61,136 nt of DNA from Avichristensenella sp031549105 (GTDB lineage: Bacteria > Bacillota > Clostridia > Christensenellales > Aristaeellaceae), in the NCBI GenBank assembly GCA_031549105.1, contig JAVBQK010000062.1, positions 1 to 61,136 of the forward strand. Reading direction: 5' to 3'. The notes beneath the pieces are model-generated. The model worked only from the letters and a program-made list of their open reading frames with translations. It had not been told where the DNA came from and did not search any database. Each line of letters begins with the position of its first letter. The first letter of the stretch is position 1. The translations under genes and the position numbers were made by a program. Positions 16,802-25,462 of this stretch are shown here, one piece after another.

Positions 16802-18070
16802 TTACCTTCCGTCCCTCGGTAGCTGCACCTCGCGCTCGTACCTGCGCATCTCGGGCAGCCACTCGTCGGCGACGCCTTTGTCGTCCACCAGGCATAGATA
16901 GTCCCATACCGCGCTGGCGGGCAGGTTTGTGAACTCGTCCATCAGTGCGAGGCGCTCGGTGTAGCGGCCTTCGGCCTCGGCCTTGGCGAGCAGGTGGGAG
17001 GGTTCCAGCAGCGTTTCCAGGAGCGCTTTGCCTACCGCGCGCAGGCCGATGATCCAGGCGCTGACGCGGTTGATTGTCGCGTCGAAGTAGTCGGTGCCCA
17101 GCATCACTTTGCCGGAGAGGTAGCCCTGGCGCTTGGTTTCTTGCAGCACGGCGCGGAGTGAATCGTCCTGGACCAGGCAGTGGTCGCTATCCCAGCGGAC
17201 GCCACGCGTTAGGTGCAGCATGATCGTATCAACAAACGGGGCGACGGCGGTGATCTTGTCGGCGGGGCTTTCCAGCGGGTGATAGTGGCCGGTGTCCATC
17301 GTCACGCCGATGCCATGTTTGGCAGCGTAGCCGATGTAGAAATCGTGCGAACCGACGGTGAAGCACTCTGTGCCGATGCCGAAAACTTTGCCTTCCAGCA
17401 CATCGCACATCAGGGTGCGGTCATAGGGTGTGGCAAGGATTTCGTCGAGCGAGTCAGCGAGCCTGCGGCGGTACACACCCCGGTCGACAGGCATGTCCTT
17501 GCTGCCGTCTGGTACCCAGGTGTTATTGACGCAGAGCTGGCCGAGCTCCCGGCCGATGTCGGCGGATATCTTCCGCCCGCCGATGCCCGCCTGAATCCAG
17601 TAGCGACGCACCGCCTCGTCGGGTGAGGCAAGCGAACAGCCGTCCTTCATCATCGGGTGCGTGAAGTACGAAACGTTGAAGTCGATGCCCATACCGCGCG
17701 CCTTCGCCCAGTCGATCCACGCACGGAAGTCTTCTGCCTCCAGCTCGTTTCTTTCCTTTTTGTGTTTTGGCTCGGCGTACATGCTGTGCAGGTTCAGCTT
17801 GTGGCGGCATGGCGAGAACCTGAGCGCCTGGTCCAGGTCCTGGCGCATTTCGGCGCCGTCGTTGGAGCGGCCTGGGTAGTTTCCGGTGACGACGTTCTCG
17901 CTGTGCAGACCCTCCGAGCCCTCGAAGCCGCGCACGTCATCGCCCTGCCAGTTATGCACCGAGATGGGGATCGACCGGAATTGTTCAATGGCCGCGTCGG
18001 TATCTACGCCGTAGCCCGCGTACACCTCTTTGGCGATCTGGTAGCTTTTCTCCACTGTGGTTCTGCGCAT
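16802..18070 (-). CDS. rhaA: L-rhamnose isomerase
   Basis: 422 residues, close to the 419 of E. coli RhaA and co-linear with it. Recognisable segments are SVHNWQGDDVRGFEG, GNYPGRSNDGAEMRQDL, DTGHYHP, RWDSDHCLVQDD and the metal-site region FDATINRVSAWIIG. It converts L-rhamnose to L-rhamnulose in the cytoplasm. The ATG at 18070 has AAAGGAG 7 nt before it; the longer open frame upstream is non-homologous. No rhamnulokinase or aldolase lies in the window, so the pathway must be completed elsewhere. It diverges from the esterase operon at 18305. Confidence 0.95.
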   Translation of the reverse strand: MRRTTVEKSYQIAKEVYAGYGVDTDAAIEQFRSIPISVHNWQGDDVRGFEGSEGLHSENVVTGNYPGRSNDGAEMRQDLDQALRFSPCRHKLNLHSMYAEPKHKKERNELEAEDFRAWIDWAKARGMGIDFNVSYFTHPMMKDGCSLASPDEAVRRYWIQAGIGGRKISADIGRELGQLCVNNTWVPDGSKDMPVDRGVYRRRLADSLDEILATPYDRTLMCDVLEGKVFGIGTECFTVGSHDFYIGYAAKHGIGVTMDTGHYHPLESPADKITAVAPFVDTIMLHLTRGVRWDSDHCLVQDDSLRAVLQETKRQGYLSGKVMLGTDYFDATINRVSAWIIGLRAVGKALLETLLEPSHLLAKAEAEGRYTERLALMDEFTNLPASAVWDYLCLVDDKGVADEWLPEMRRYEREVQLPRDGR

Positions 18071-18167
18071 ATGGGTGCTCCTTTCGCTTTCCGCTATAGC
18101 CCTTTCTTTCCATAGGTATGGACGAATTCCTGCACACATGGAAAGCCGCACATTGATTTCTGATGAT

Positions 18168-18210
18168 TTGCGAGGGGACCTGACCGTTTGCATATTGTGC
18201 GAATTGCACA
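18168..18210 (+). promoter_or_regulatory. promoter and operator-like palindrome of the esterase operon
   Basis: TTGCGA (18168-18173), 17 bp and CATATT (18191-18196) form a reasonable promoter. Directly overlapping the start site is TGTGCGAATTGCACA (18196-18210), a perfect TGTGC/GCACA dyad. A minus-strand -10 (TAATAT, 18227-18222) for rhaA lies 11 bp further on. One regulator bound at the dyad could therefore control both divergent units. Confidence 0.55.
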
Positions 18211-18250
18211 TGGAACGTAAGATATTAGCATCAAGCAAGCCAAAATAAAG

Positions 18251-18285
18251 CGATGCCTGCGCCATTTCCGCGCAGGCATCGTTTT
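18251..18285 (+). terminator. strong intrinsic terminator in the leader of the esterase operon (possible attenuator)
   Basis: A perfect 12-bp stem (CGATGCCTGCGC with GCGCAGGCATCG, 7-nt loop) is followed by TTTT. It lies between the proposed promoter at 18168 and the first ATG at 18305, on the coding strand. No gene ends here on the plus strand, so a simple end-of-gene role is excluded on that strand. The minus strand after the stem is also T-rich, but no minus-strand gene ends here either. Confidence 0.7.
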
Positions 18286-18304
18286 ATCCAGGAAAGGAAT
18301 CGAT

Positions 18305-19342
18305 ATGCGATTTGAATTTGATATGCCCTTCTGGCGGAGCCTCGCCGTCACGGAGGAACCGCTGCTGATGATGGAACAGCAGGATGGTGGGTTCAATGGC
18401 TTTCTGATGTGCGAGCCGGAGGAGCCGCCGGTGCTGCGGGATGCGTATGGCGCGGAGTACGCCGAGGGGGTGGACTACCGCGTACGGGGCGCGGAGGTGA
18501 TCCGCCTGCCCGGGTCGCGCATGCCGGTGTTGATGCGGGAGGAGTACATGCCCACAGGGCCGAGGAACCCGAGCGCGCCCTACCGGATGGGCGGCGGGCT
18601 GATCCTTTATATGGAAGACCGCTTCCTGGTCGACCGGCAGGTGTACGCCGCGTACCGGTTCCGGGAACCGGTGCGGCGCTTTGTCAGCGACCGGCACGGG
18701 GCGAAGCGGCTGGCTGGGCTTTGTGCGCGCCTTGCAGCAAGGCAGCCGGTGCGCATCGCGCTGCTTGGCGACAGCCTGGGAGAGGGCTGCAACTGCTCTG
18801 CAATGCTGAACAAGTACCCGTTTGCGCCGCCATGGTATACCCGCTTCGTGATGGGATTGATACAGCGCTACCATGCGCCGGTAGAGATGCCGACGGGCTG
18901 GAATCTCTCCAAGGGAGGCGAGCTATCCGAGTACGGCGTCCGCCGGGCCGAAGAAGCCGCCGCGCTCTCGCCGGATCTTTTAATAGTAGAGTTTGGCAAT
19001 AACGATGGTACGTTCCACGTTACGCCGGAGAAGTTCATCCAGAACATTCGGCTGATTCTTGATACCGTGCTGTGTGCGAACCCCGGGTGTGCGTTCATCC
19101 TCTGCACGCCGATGGTTACCAACCCCGACGCGATACAGAGCGGCAATCAGCTGGAGTACCTTGCACCGCTGCTGGCGCTGGAGGCGGAATACGAAACCGC
19201 GGTGGTCGCCGACTTCACCACGCCGCACCAGGCGATGTTCGCGGGCGGAAAGCGCGCCAGTGACTTATCGGCAAACAACATCAACCACCCCAATGATTTC
19301 GTCATCCAGGCAATAACGGATGTGCTGCTGGAGCTGTTTTAA
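18305..19342 (+). CDS. SGNH-type esterase (probable carbohydrate deacylase)
   Basis: 345 residues: an N-terminal beta-rich domain (1-145) and a C-terminal SGNH hydrolase domain. Block I is LLGDSLGEG (nucleophile S157), block III is GNND (231-234) and the catalytic His is in NNINHP (H328), where the usual Asp of D-x-x-H is Asn. Two-domain SGNH proteins of this kind are often sugar acetyl-esterases. No signal peptide, so it would act on imported oligosaccharides. The next gene starts 13 nt after the stop. The substrate is inferred from the rhamnose context. Confidence 0.82.
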   Translation: MRFEFDMPFWRSLAVTEEPLLMMEQQDGGFNGFLMCEPEEPPVLRDAYGAEYAEGVDYRVRGAEVIRLPGSRMPVLMREEYMPTGPRNPSAPYRMGGGLILYMEDRFLVDRQVYAAYRFREPVRRFVSDRHGAKRLAGLCARLAARQPVRIALLGDSLGEGCNCSAMLNKYPFAPPWYTRFVMGLIQRYHAPVEMPTGWNLSKGGELSEYGVRRAEEAAALSPDLLIVEFGNNDGTFHVTPEKFIQNIRLILDTVLCANPGCAFILCTPMVTNPDAIQSGNQLEYLAPLLALEAEYETAVVADFTTPHQAMFAGGKRASDLSANNINHPNDFVIQAITDVLLELF

Positions 19343-19355
19343 AGGAGGGACCATG

Positions 19356-20489
19356 ATGGATATTTCCAGTTGGATGCAGGTGCCGGAGCGCATCGAATAC
19401 AAGCCGGCCAAGGATTACGGCGTGTGTCGCGCGCTGTACTATGACACCATCCCGTACCGCGGCGATGCCAAAACCGCGTTTGCGTACCTCGCGATGCCTG
19501 CGGATGGGAAGCCTGTGCCGGGCGTGGTGCTGCTGCACGGCGGCGGCGGCACGGCCTACCCGCAGTGGGCGGAGGCCTGGGCGCAGAGGGGATACGCTGC
19601 GCTGGCGCTGGATATGGAAGGCGGCGAGCCTGCCATGCCCGGCGGCTACGAGATAGAAAGAAACCCGCACGGCGGGCCGCGCCGCACCGGCGACTTTGAC
19701 GACAGCACGCTGCCGGTGAAGGAACAATGGATGTACCACGGCCTGGCCGCAGCGTCCAGGGGTTACTCGCTGCTGCGCTCATTGCCGGGCGTGCTGCCGG
19801 ATAGCATCGGCCTGTGCGGCATCTCCTGGGGTGGTATCGCTGCATCCATCTTGATCACGCTGGACCCTCGCTTCAGCTTCTGTGTGCCGATCTATGGCTG
19901 CGGCTTTCTTCCGGGAGATAAGGCGTTCTTTGGTTCTGTTTTTGCACCCAATGAGCGGGCGCGCGCATTGTGGGACCCATCGGACAGGTTCCCACAAGTG
20001 AAGACGCCGGTGCTGTGGGTCAACGGGCTGGCAGACTTCGCGTTCTCGCTCGAGGCGACGATTCGGAGCCAGGACGCTTTGCCAGGTTCCCGGATGGCGC
20101 TGCTGCCAGGGTTCACCCATGGACACGAGCAGGGCTGGGGCGTGCAGGAGGCGTATGCGTTCGCCGACGCGGTCGTGCGAGGCAGGGAGCCTTTCCCCAC
20201 GGTGAGCATCCGACGCCAGGGGGATGCGGTCGCAGTGCAGCTGGGCGGCCTGAACCCCTCACGTGCGTATCGGTGTGAGCTCCATGTCAGCCGCGAGGGC
20301 GTGTGCTACACGGAGGCGGGGGAGTGCGCCACCCAGTGGGAACCTGTGCTCAGCATGCCGGTGGTACAAGATTCCTTCACGCTGCCGCTGCCTAGAGAAG
20401 CGGCGTTGGCCTTCGTCAACTGCGTCGACGATCGGGGCCTTGTTGCCACATCAAACGCATTGATGTGCCTGCAAATTGGCCAATTCTGA
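19356..20489 (+). CDS. alpha/beta-hydrolase, acetyl-esterase-like
   Basis: 377 residues. The oxyanion-hole motif HGGGG (61-65), nucleophile elbow GISWGG (S157), a likely acid Asp in NGLADF (D227) and the catalytic His in GFTHGH (H255 or H257) give a full triad in the expected order. The last 90 residues form an extra beta-domain not needed for the hydrolase fold. I chose ATG 19356, 7 nt after GGAGG; ATG 19353 is only 4 nt away. Adjacent to another esterase, it probably removes a different acyl group from the same glycan. Confidence 0.8.
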   Translation: MDISSWMQVPERIEYKPAKDYGVCRALYYDTIPYRGDAKTAFAYLAMPADGKPVPGVVLLHGGGGTAYPQWAEAWAQRGYAALALDMEGGEPAMPGGYEIERNPHGGPRRTGDFDDSTLPVKEQWMYHGLAAASRGYSLLRSLPGVLPDSIGLCGISWGGIAASILITLDPRFSFCVPIYGCGFLPGDKAFFGSVFAPNERARALWDPSDRFPQVKTPVLWVNGLADFAFSLEATIRSQDALPGSRMALLPGFTHGHEQGWGVQEAYAFADAVVRGREPFPTVSIRRQGDAVAVQLGGLNPSRAYRCELHVSREGVCYTEAGECATQWEPVLSMPVVQDSFTLPLPREAALAFVNCVDDRGLVATSNALMCLQIGQF

Positions 20490-20544
20490 TGAAATGCACA
20501 TCGATGTATTGAACCATCCGTTGCATTTCCGTATGTGCATCCTG

Positions 20545-20564
20545 TAAGCTGAAACCAGAGCTTA
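20545..20564 (+). promoter_or_regulatory. inverted repeat before the UroD-importer genes
   Basis: TAAGCT and AGCTTA form a perfect 6-bp dyad with an 8-nt centre. A possible promoter (TTGCAT at 20521, 18-bp spacer, TAAGCT as -10) overlaps the left half. The 113-bp gap suggests a separate promoter for the genes from 20603 on. Low information content; treat as a candidate. Confidence 0.4.
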
Positions 20565-20602
20565 TCATAACAAAGTTTCCACAGTGCGGGAGGAGTGACC
20601 AG

Positions 20603-21706
20603 ATGACGGGTCGACAGCGGTTCTTGACAGCGCTGCGCAACGGGAAGCCGGATCGGCTTCCGTGCCAGGTGCACTCATGGATGCCATATTACCTCAGGAC
20701 CTATCTGGGCGGCGTGGATCAGTACGAAGCGTACCGCCGTTTTGGCATGGACCCGGTGATCTATGTCGAGCCGCGCATCCTGTTTGATGATAAGGCTGAC
20801 GCGCGCAGCTGGCGCGTGGAGCGCAAGGACTGGCAAAACCCCGAAAAGGGAGAGTTCTACTATAGTCATACCATCACCACGCCGGACGGCGTGCTGACGG
20901 AAGCATACGCGGCGAACCAGTACACCCACTGGAACACCGAACCGATCATCAAGACACCGGAAGATTTTGATATCTGGGATCGCTACGCCCCCCGGCCGGT
21001 CGGCGTGGACTGGAGCCCAGTGCTGGAGGCCAAGGCGCGCATCGGTGACGCGGGCATTGTGCGGGGCAGCTTCTATGACTTTGGTCAGGGAAGTCCCTGG
21101 CAGTCATTCGCCAACGCGATGTTCGGCATTGAGGAAGCCATATTTGCCTGCATCGATGAACCGGAATGGGTCCATTCGGTGCTGGAGCGGCTGCTCCGGC
21201 GCAAGCTGAACGTGATTGAACTGGCCGGCCCGCAGCAGTTGGATTTGGTGGAATGCGGCGGTGGGGGAGGCTCCAGCACGGTGATCAGCCCTGCGCTGCA
21301 TGAGGAGTTCTGCCTGCCGTACGATCAGCAGCAAATTGCCGCGCTGCACAGGCAAGGGGCCCTGGTGGTCTATCACCTGTGCGGCGGGCTGATGCCGCTG
21401 CTGGAAATTGTTGTCGCAAACGGTGCGGACGCGCTGGAAACGATGACGCCCAAAGGTATGGGCGGCGACTGTGACCTGCGGGAGGCCACGCGTCGGGTAG
21501 GCGACCGGCTCGCCTTCATTGGCGGGTTTGACCAGGGAGAGGGCTTTGAGCGGGGAAACCCCGAGGCCGTGCGCCGCATGGTGCGTGATCTGTTCGATGC
21601 CTGCCCGAAGGGCGGCTTCATCCTCAGCCCATCGGATCATTTCTTCTTCGGCGCGCCGGAGAATATTCAGGCGTTCGTGGATGCTTGCCGCGAGTGCGTA
21701 TATTAA
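20603..21706 (+). CDS. uroporphyrinogen-decarboxylase-fold protein (UroD/MtaA family)
   Basis: 367 residues. The start MTGRQRFLTALRNGKPDRLP and the later VYHLCGG and FIGGFDQGEGF segments mark the UroD/MtaA superfamily. In methyltransferase members (MtaA, MtbA) a Zn site is H-x-C plus a distant Cys. Here the H-x-C is present (HLC), but the distant site reads SPSDH rather than the usual Pro-Gly-Cys, so zinc binding is doubtful. Such proteins are frequent, without known role, in sugar loci of gut Clostridia. GGGAGGAG precedes the ATG. It is the first gene of the second importer transcript. Confidence 0.8.
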   Translation: MTGRQRFLTALRNGKPDRLPCQVHSWMPYYLRTYLGGVDQYEAYRRFGMDPVIYVEPRILFDDKADARSWRVERKDWQNPEKGEFYYSHTITTPDGVLTEAYAANQYTHWNTEPIIKTPEDFDIWDRYAPRPVGVDWSPVLEAKARIGDAGIVRGSFYDFGQGSPWQSFANAMFGIEEAIFACIDEPEWVHSVLERLLRRKLNVIELAGPQQLDLVECGGGGGSSTVISPALHEEFCLPYDQQQIAALHRQGALVVYHLCGGLMPLLEIVVANGADALETMTPKGMGGDCDLREATRRVGDRLAFIGGFDQGEGFERGNPEAVRRMVRDLFDACPKGGFILSPSDHFFFGAPENIQAFVDACRECVY

Positions 21707-21748
21707 TGACCCAGGTCGCAAACTCAAAAAAGGAAGAGGGGGACGCCT

Positions 21749-22675
21749 ATGGTGAAGTCGCATCGAAGGAGCCTGCGCGTTACATTTACGCAAAACTACC
21801 AGCTGTATCTCATGTTGTTGGTCCCCTTCGCAATGGTCGTCATCTTCTGCTATGTGCCGATGTACGGTGCGCAGATCGCCTTTAAGAACTACAGCATCGT
21901 CAAAGGCATCTGGGATAGCCCGTGGGCGGGTCTTAAGTGGTTTGAAAAGTTCCTGACGAACGCGATGTTCCGCAGCACGCTGATCAACACGCTCATTCTT
22001 AGCTTTTATTCGTTATTCATGGGCTTTCCGCTGTCGATCCTGCTCGCGCTGGGTCTGAACTATGTGCGCAGCAAGTTCTATAAGAAATCCATCCAGATGA
22101 TTTCCTACGCGCCGCACTTTATTTCGGTGGTCGTCATCACTGGCATCATGTTCCAGCTGTTCAATCCGTACTTCGGCGTGTTGGGGCAGATGCTCTCCAG
22201 GCTCTCGGGGAAGCCCGTGGACATCTTCCTGATGAGTGGCTCATTCCGGCATATTTACGTCTGGTCCGGCGTGTGGCAGGGGCTGGGCTTCGGGTCGATC
22301 ATCTACATCTCCGTGCTGTCGTCGGTGTCGCCCGAGCTGCACGAGGCCGCGATCATTGACGGCGCGACGATTCTGAGGCGTATCCGGCACATCGATATCC
22401 CGGCGCTGCTGCCCACCACCATCACCATGCTGATCCTCAGCACCGGCGGCGTGCTCAACACCGGGTTTGAGAAGGTGCTGCTGTTGCAGAACTCGCTGAA
22501 CCTGGCCACGTCCGAGGTCATCGACACCTATGCGTACAAGATCGGCATCAGCTCCAAGATGCCCAACTACTCCTACGGCACGGCGATCGGGCTGTTCAAG
22601 TCGGTTGTGTGCTTCGCGCTGCTGGTGATCGTCAACAAGATATCGCAGAAGGTCAGCGAAACCAGCCTATGGTGA
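21749..22675 (+). CDS. sugar ABC importer permease, LplB type
   Basis: 308 residues, six membrane helices beginning at QLYLMLLVPFAMVVIFCYVP. The EAA loop is EAAIIDGATILRRIRHIDIP near residues 195-215. Its partner permease follows after 17 nt and the binding protein after that. The reversed order compared with the first importer (permeases before binding protein) suggests separate acquisition rather than local duplication. Confidence 0.92.
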   Translation: MVKSHRRSLRVTFTQNYQLYLMLLVPFAMVVIFCYVPMYGAQIAFKNYSIVKGIWDSPWAGLKWFEKFLTNAMFRSTLINTLILSFYSLFMGFPLSILLALGLNYVRSKFYKKSIQMISYAPHFISVVVITGIMFQLFNPYFGVLGQMLSRLSGKPVDIFLMSGSFRHIYVWSGVWQGLGFGSIIYISVLSSVSPELHEAAIIDGATILRRIRHIDIPALLPTTITMLILSTGGVLNTGFEKVLLLQNSLNLATSEVIDTYAYKIGISSKMPNYSYGTAIGLFKSVVCFALLVIVNKISQKVSETSLW

Positions 22676-22692
22676 CGAAAGGAGGGTACCAC

Positions 22693-23592
22693 ATGAAAAG
22701 CTCCGTGATCCGCGAAACGCGCAGCGACCGGGTTTTCCTCACCGTCAACAACATCGTGCTGGGCGTCTTTCTGTTGCTGGTGCTCTATCCCATATGGATT
22801 GTGGTGATTTCCTCCTTCAGCGCGCCGGAGCATGTGGCTGCGGGCCGGGTATGGTTGCTGCCCAAGGGCCTGTCGCTGGACGGGTACAAGGCGATTTTCG
22901 ACTATAAGCTGATCGTTACGGGTTTCATCAATTCGCTGGTGCTCATCGCGGTGGGTACGGTGCTCTCGCTGGTGGTGACGCTGCTGGGCGGGTACCCGCT
23001 CTCCCGGCGCGACATGGCGGGCAAAAAGGTGATCATGGTGGTGTTCACCTTCACGATGTATTTTGGCGGCGGCATGATCCCGTTTTTCCTGCTGATCCGC
23101 GACCTTGGCCTGATGAACTCCATCTGGTCGCTGATTCTGCCCTCCGCGATCAGCGTGTGGAACATCATCCTGGTGAAAACGTACTTCCAGTCCAGCGTGC
23201 CTGAAGACCTTTTGCAGGCTGCGAAGATCGACGGCTGCGATGACTTCCGGTACCTGCTTAGCATCGGCATTCCGCTGGCAACGCCGATCATCGCGGTGCT
23301 GGGGTTGTTTACCGCGGTAGGCCTGTGGAACACCTACTTCAACGCGATGTTGTTCATCAACGACGCAAACAAGTTCCCTTTGCAGCTGGTGCTGCGCGAT
23401 ATTCTGGTCGTCAACGCGACCAACCCCACCCAGATCGGACAGGATTTGGAAAGCCTCAAACGCAAGCAGGACCTCATTGAATCGTTAAAATATTCGGTGA
23501 TTGTCGCGTCCAGCCTGCCGCTGATGATTCTCTATCCATTCGTCCAGCGGTTCTTCGTCAAGGGTCTGATCGTAGGATCGCTGAAAGGCTGA
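22693..23592 (+). CDS. sugar ABC importer permease, LplC/YtcP type
   Basis: 299 residues, six membrane helices, EAA loop QAAKIDGCDDFRYLLSIGIP. I chose the ATG at 22693, preceded by AAAGGAGGG. The longer frame from 22609 overlaps the previous permease and reads non-homologous sequence. Confidence 0.92.
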   Translation: MKSSVIRETRSDRVFLTVNNIVLGVFLLLVLYPIWIVVISSFSAPEHVAAGRVWLLPKGLSLDGYKAIFDYKLIVTGFINSLVLIAVGTVLSLVVTLLGGYPLSRRDMAGKKVIMVVFTFTMYFGGGMIPFFLLIRDLGLMNSIWSLILPSAISVWNIILVKTYFQSSVPEDLLQAAKIDGCDDFRYLLSIGIPLATPIIAVLGLFTAVGLWNTYFNAMLFINDANKFPLQLVLRDILVVNATNPTQIGQDLESLKRKQDLIESLKYSVIVASSLPLMILYPFVQRFFVKGLIVGSLKG

Positions 23593-23656
23593 CCCACCAT
23601 ACTCGTATTCGTTCAAAGCAATTTGACGAAAATAATCACAAGGGGGAGAGACACAC

Positions 23657-25348
23657 ATGGCATCTTCGAAACGGTTTTGGGCGGGATTGCTTACGCTGGT
23701 GATGATGGCTGGCCTGCTGATGGCGCCGATGGGCGGCGCTGTGGCGGAGCTGAAGCCCGAGGAGGTAGAGTATACTTCTAACTACGAAGGATACACCCTG
23801 CCGCTCGTGGACCCGAGCCTGGGCGTCACCATCAACTGCTGGGGTTTCCCGCTGCCCGATTGGAAGGTTGACAACCTGGAAGACAATGAGTTCACCAAGT
23901 GGGTGGAAGAGCAGACCGGCGTCAAGATCGTATGGACGATGGGCCCGTCTACCGACCGCGACACGAAGCTGAACCTGCTGCTCTCCAGCGGCGATTACCC
24001 GGAGGTCATCTTTAACGCGCCGTTTGACCCGTCCCAGCAGCAGGTGTACGGCGACATGGGCGTCCTCCTGCCGCTCAACGACCTGATTGACAAGTACGGC
24101 AAAGAAACGCAGCGCATTTTCCAGGAAGTGCCGGACATCCGCTCCGCGCTCGTCCGCGCCAATGACGCGATCTTCTGCCTGCCGCAGTACCAGGATGATC
24201 CGCACGGCAAATCGTTCAGCCGCATGTGGGTGAACCAGGCCTGGCTGACTAACCTCGGCATCGAGGCGCCGACCACCACCGAGGAGTTCCGCGATATGCT
24301 TATCGCGTTCCGTGATGGCGATCCGAACAAGAATGGCCAGAAGGACGAGATTCCCTTCGCCGGCGCGAACATCCTGTTCTCCGAGCCGTTCACATATCTG
24401 ATGAACTCGTTCATCTACCTGGACAACCAGAACATGCTCAACGTGGATGATGGCAACATCATCGCCGCCTATACGCAGGATGAGTACCGCGAGGGTCTGC
24501 GCTACATCGCGGACCTGTACAACGAAGGGCTGATCATGCCGCAGACGTTCTCCCAGAACGACCAGGGCCTGCGCCAGCTGTTGGCCTCCGACCCGACGAT
24601 CCTGGGCTCGTTCGCCGCGCATGCGCCGTTCGTCTACTGCGATGAAGAAGTGTTCCGTGACCTGGTCGCGCTGTCGCCGCTGGTTGGCCCCGAGGGCATC
24701 CAGTATGCGTGCCAGTACTACAACACGCAGACCACCGGCACCGTGCTGACCAACAAGTGCAAGGACCCGGAGCTGGCGTTCAAACTGATGGACTTCCTCT
24801 ACAACACCGACGCGACTACCCGCAAGAGCCAGGGACCGGAAGGCGTGACCTGGGCGTGGAACGAGGATGAGACGCTGGTCAACGAGTACGGCGTGACGCC
24901 GACCTGGCTTCAGCTGAAGAGTGCCGCCGAACAGCAGCCCAACGACCGCTGGGCGCTGCTGGGCCACAACTATCAGCCGCTGGAGCGCAGCGGAATCTAC
25001 GTCATGAACATGACCAAGGAAGCCGTTGAAGCCCGCGAGCAGGCCACCGGCAAGGTGGACGGCTATGTCCAGATCGAGACGGCCGCCATGGAGCACTATG
25101 TTCCGTTCTTCCCGCCGGAGGACATCCGCCTGCCGCAGGTGCTGCTCTTTAACGAGGACGACGCGCTGACCCTGGCCGACCTGCAGCTTGCCATTAACAA
25201 CAAGGTGTGGGAAGCCCGCGTATCGTTCGCCACCGGCGCGCTGGATATCGAGAAGGATTGGGACAAGTATGTCGGCGATCTGAAGGCGCTGGGCCTGGAC
25301 GAGATGCTTGAGCTGTACCAGAAGGCGTACGACGCGCAGTATAAGTAA
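23657..25348 (+). CDS. sugar ABC importer, extracellular solute-binding protein (LplA type)
   Basis: 563 residues. A signal peptide (MASSKRFWAGLLTLVMMAGL, ending near GAVAE) lacks a lipobox Cys. The mature part follows the LplA pattern (NEFTKWVEEQTGVKI, LLSSGDYPEV, GKSFSRMWVNQAWL). A 64-nt gap with AGGGGGAGAG precedes it. A terminator at 25368 right after the gene should make it the most abundant product of the transcript. Ligand unknown; neighbours suggest a rhamnose-containing oligosaccharide. Confidence 0.91.
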   Translation: MASSKRFWAGLLTLVMMAGLLMAPMGGAVAELKPEEVEYTSNYEGYTLPLVDPSLGVTINCWGFPLPDWKVDNLEDNEFTKWVEEQTGVKIVWTMGPSTDRDTKLNLLLSSGDYPEVIFNAPFDPSQQQVYGDMGVLLPLNDLIDKYGKETQRIFQEVPDIRSALVRANDAIFCLPQYQDDPHGKSFSRMWVNQAWLTNLGIEAPTTTEEFRDMLIAFRDGDPNKNGQKDEIPFAGANILFSEPFTYLMNSFIYLDNQNMLNVDDGNIIAAYTQDEYREGLRYIADLYNEGLIMPQTFSQNDQGLRQLLASDPTILGSFAAHAPFVYCDEEVFRDLVALSPLVGPEGIQYACQYYNTQTTGTVLTNKCKDPELAFKLMDFLYNTDATTRKSQGPEGVTWAWNEDETLVNEYGVTPTWLQLKSAAEQQPNDRWALLGHNYQPLERSGIYVMNMTKEAVEAREQATGKVDGYVQIETAAMEHYVPFFPPEDIRLPQVLLFNEDDALTLADLQLAINNKVWEARVSFATGALDIEKDWDKYVGDLKALGLDEMLELYQKAYDAQYK

Positions 25349-25367
25349 TACCGCCGAATAGGCACAC

Positions 25368-25395
25368 AGGAGGCGGGGCGACCCGCCTCCTTATT
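25368..25395 (+). terminator. intrinsic terminator after the binding-protein gene
   Basis: AGGAGGCGGG and CCCGCCTCCT form a perfect 10-bp stem with a GCGA tetraloop, followed by TATT. The short T-tract suggests partial termination, leaving low read-through into the regulator gene at 25463. Confidence 0.75.
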
Positions 25396-25462
25396 GAGGC
25401 CAGGGAGGAATGCACCTCCCGCGCGCGGAAAGACTAGCCAGAGGGCATGAGGGAGGATCGGT

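Noticed and set aside
16338..16907. Minus-strand open frame across the repeat at 16551-16756
   Set aside because: It translates the hairpin modules. The same pseudo-peptides (such as GFQRARPFGRG) recur at the other repeat copies, showing a repeat artefact rather than a protein.
23636..25096. 486-residue minus-strand open frame
   Set aside because: Antisense to the LplA-type binding protein, with no domain pattern or ribosome site.
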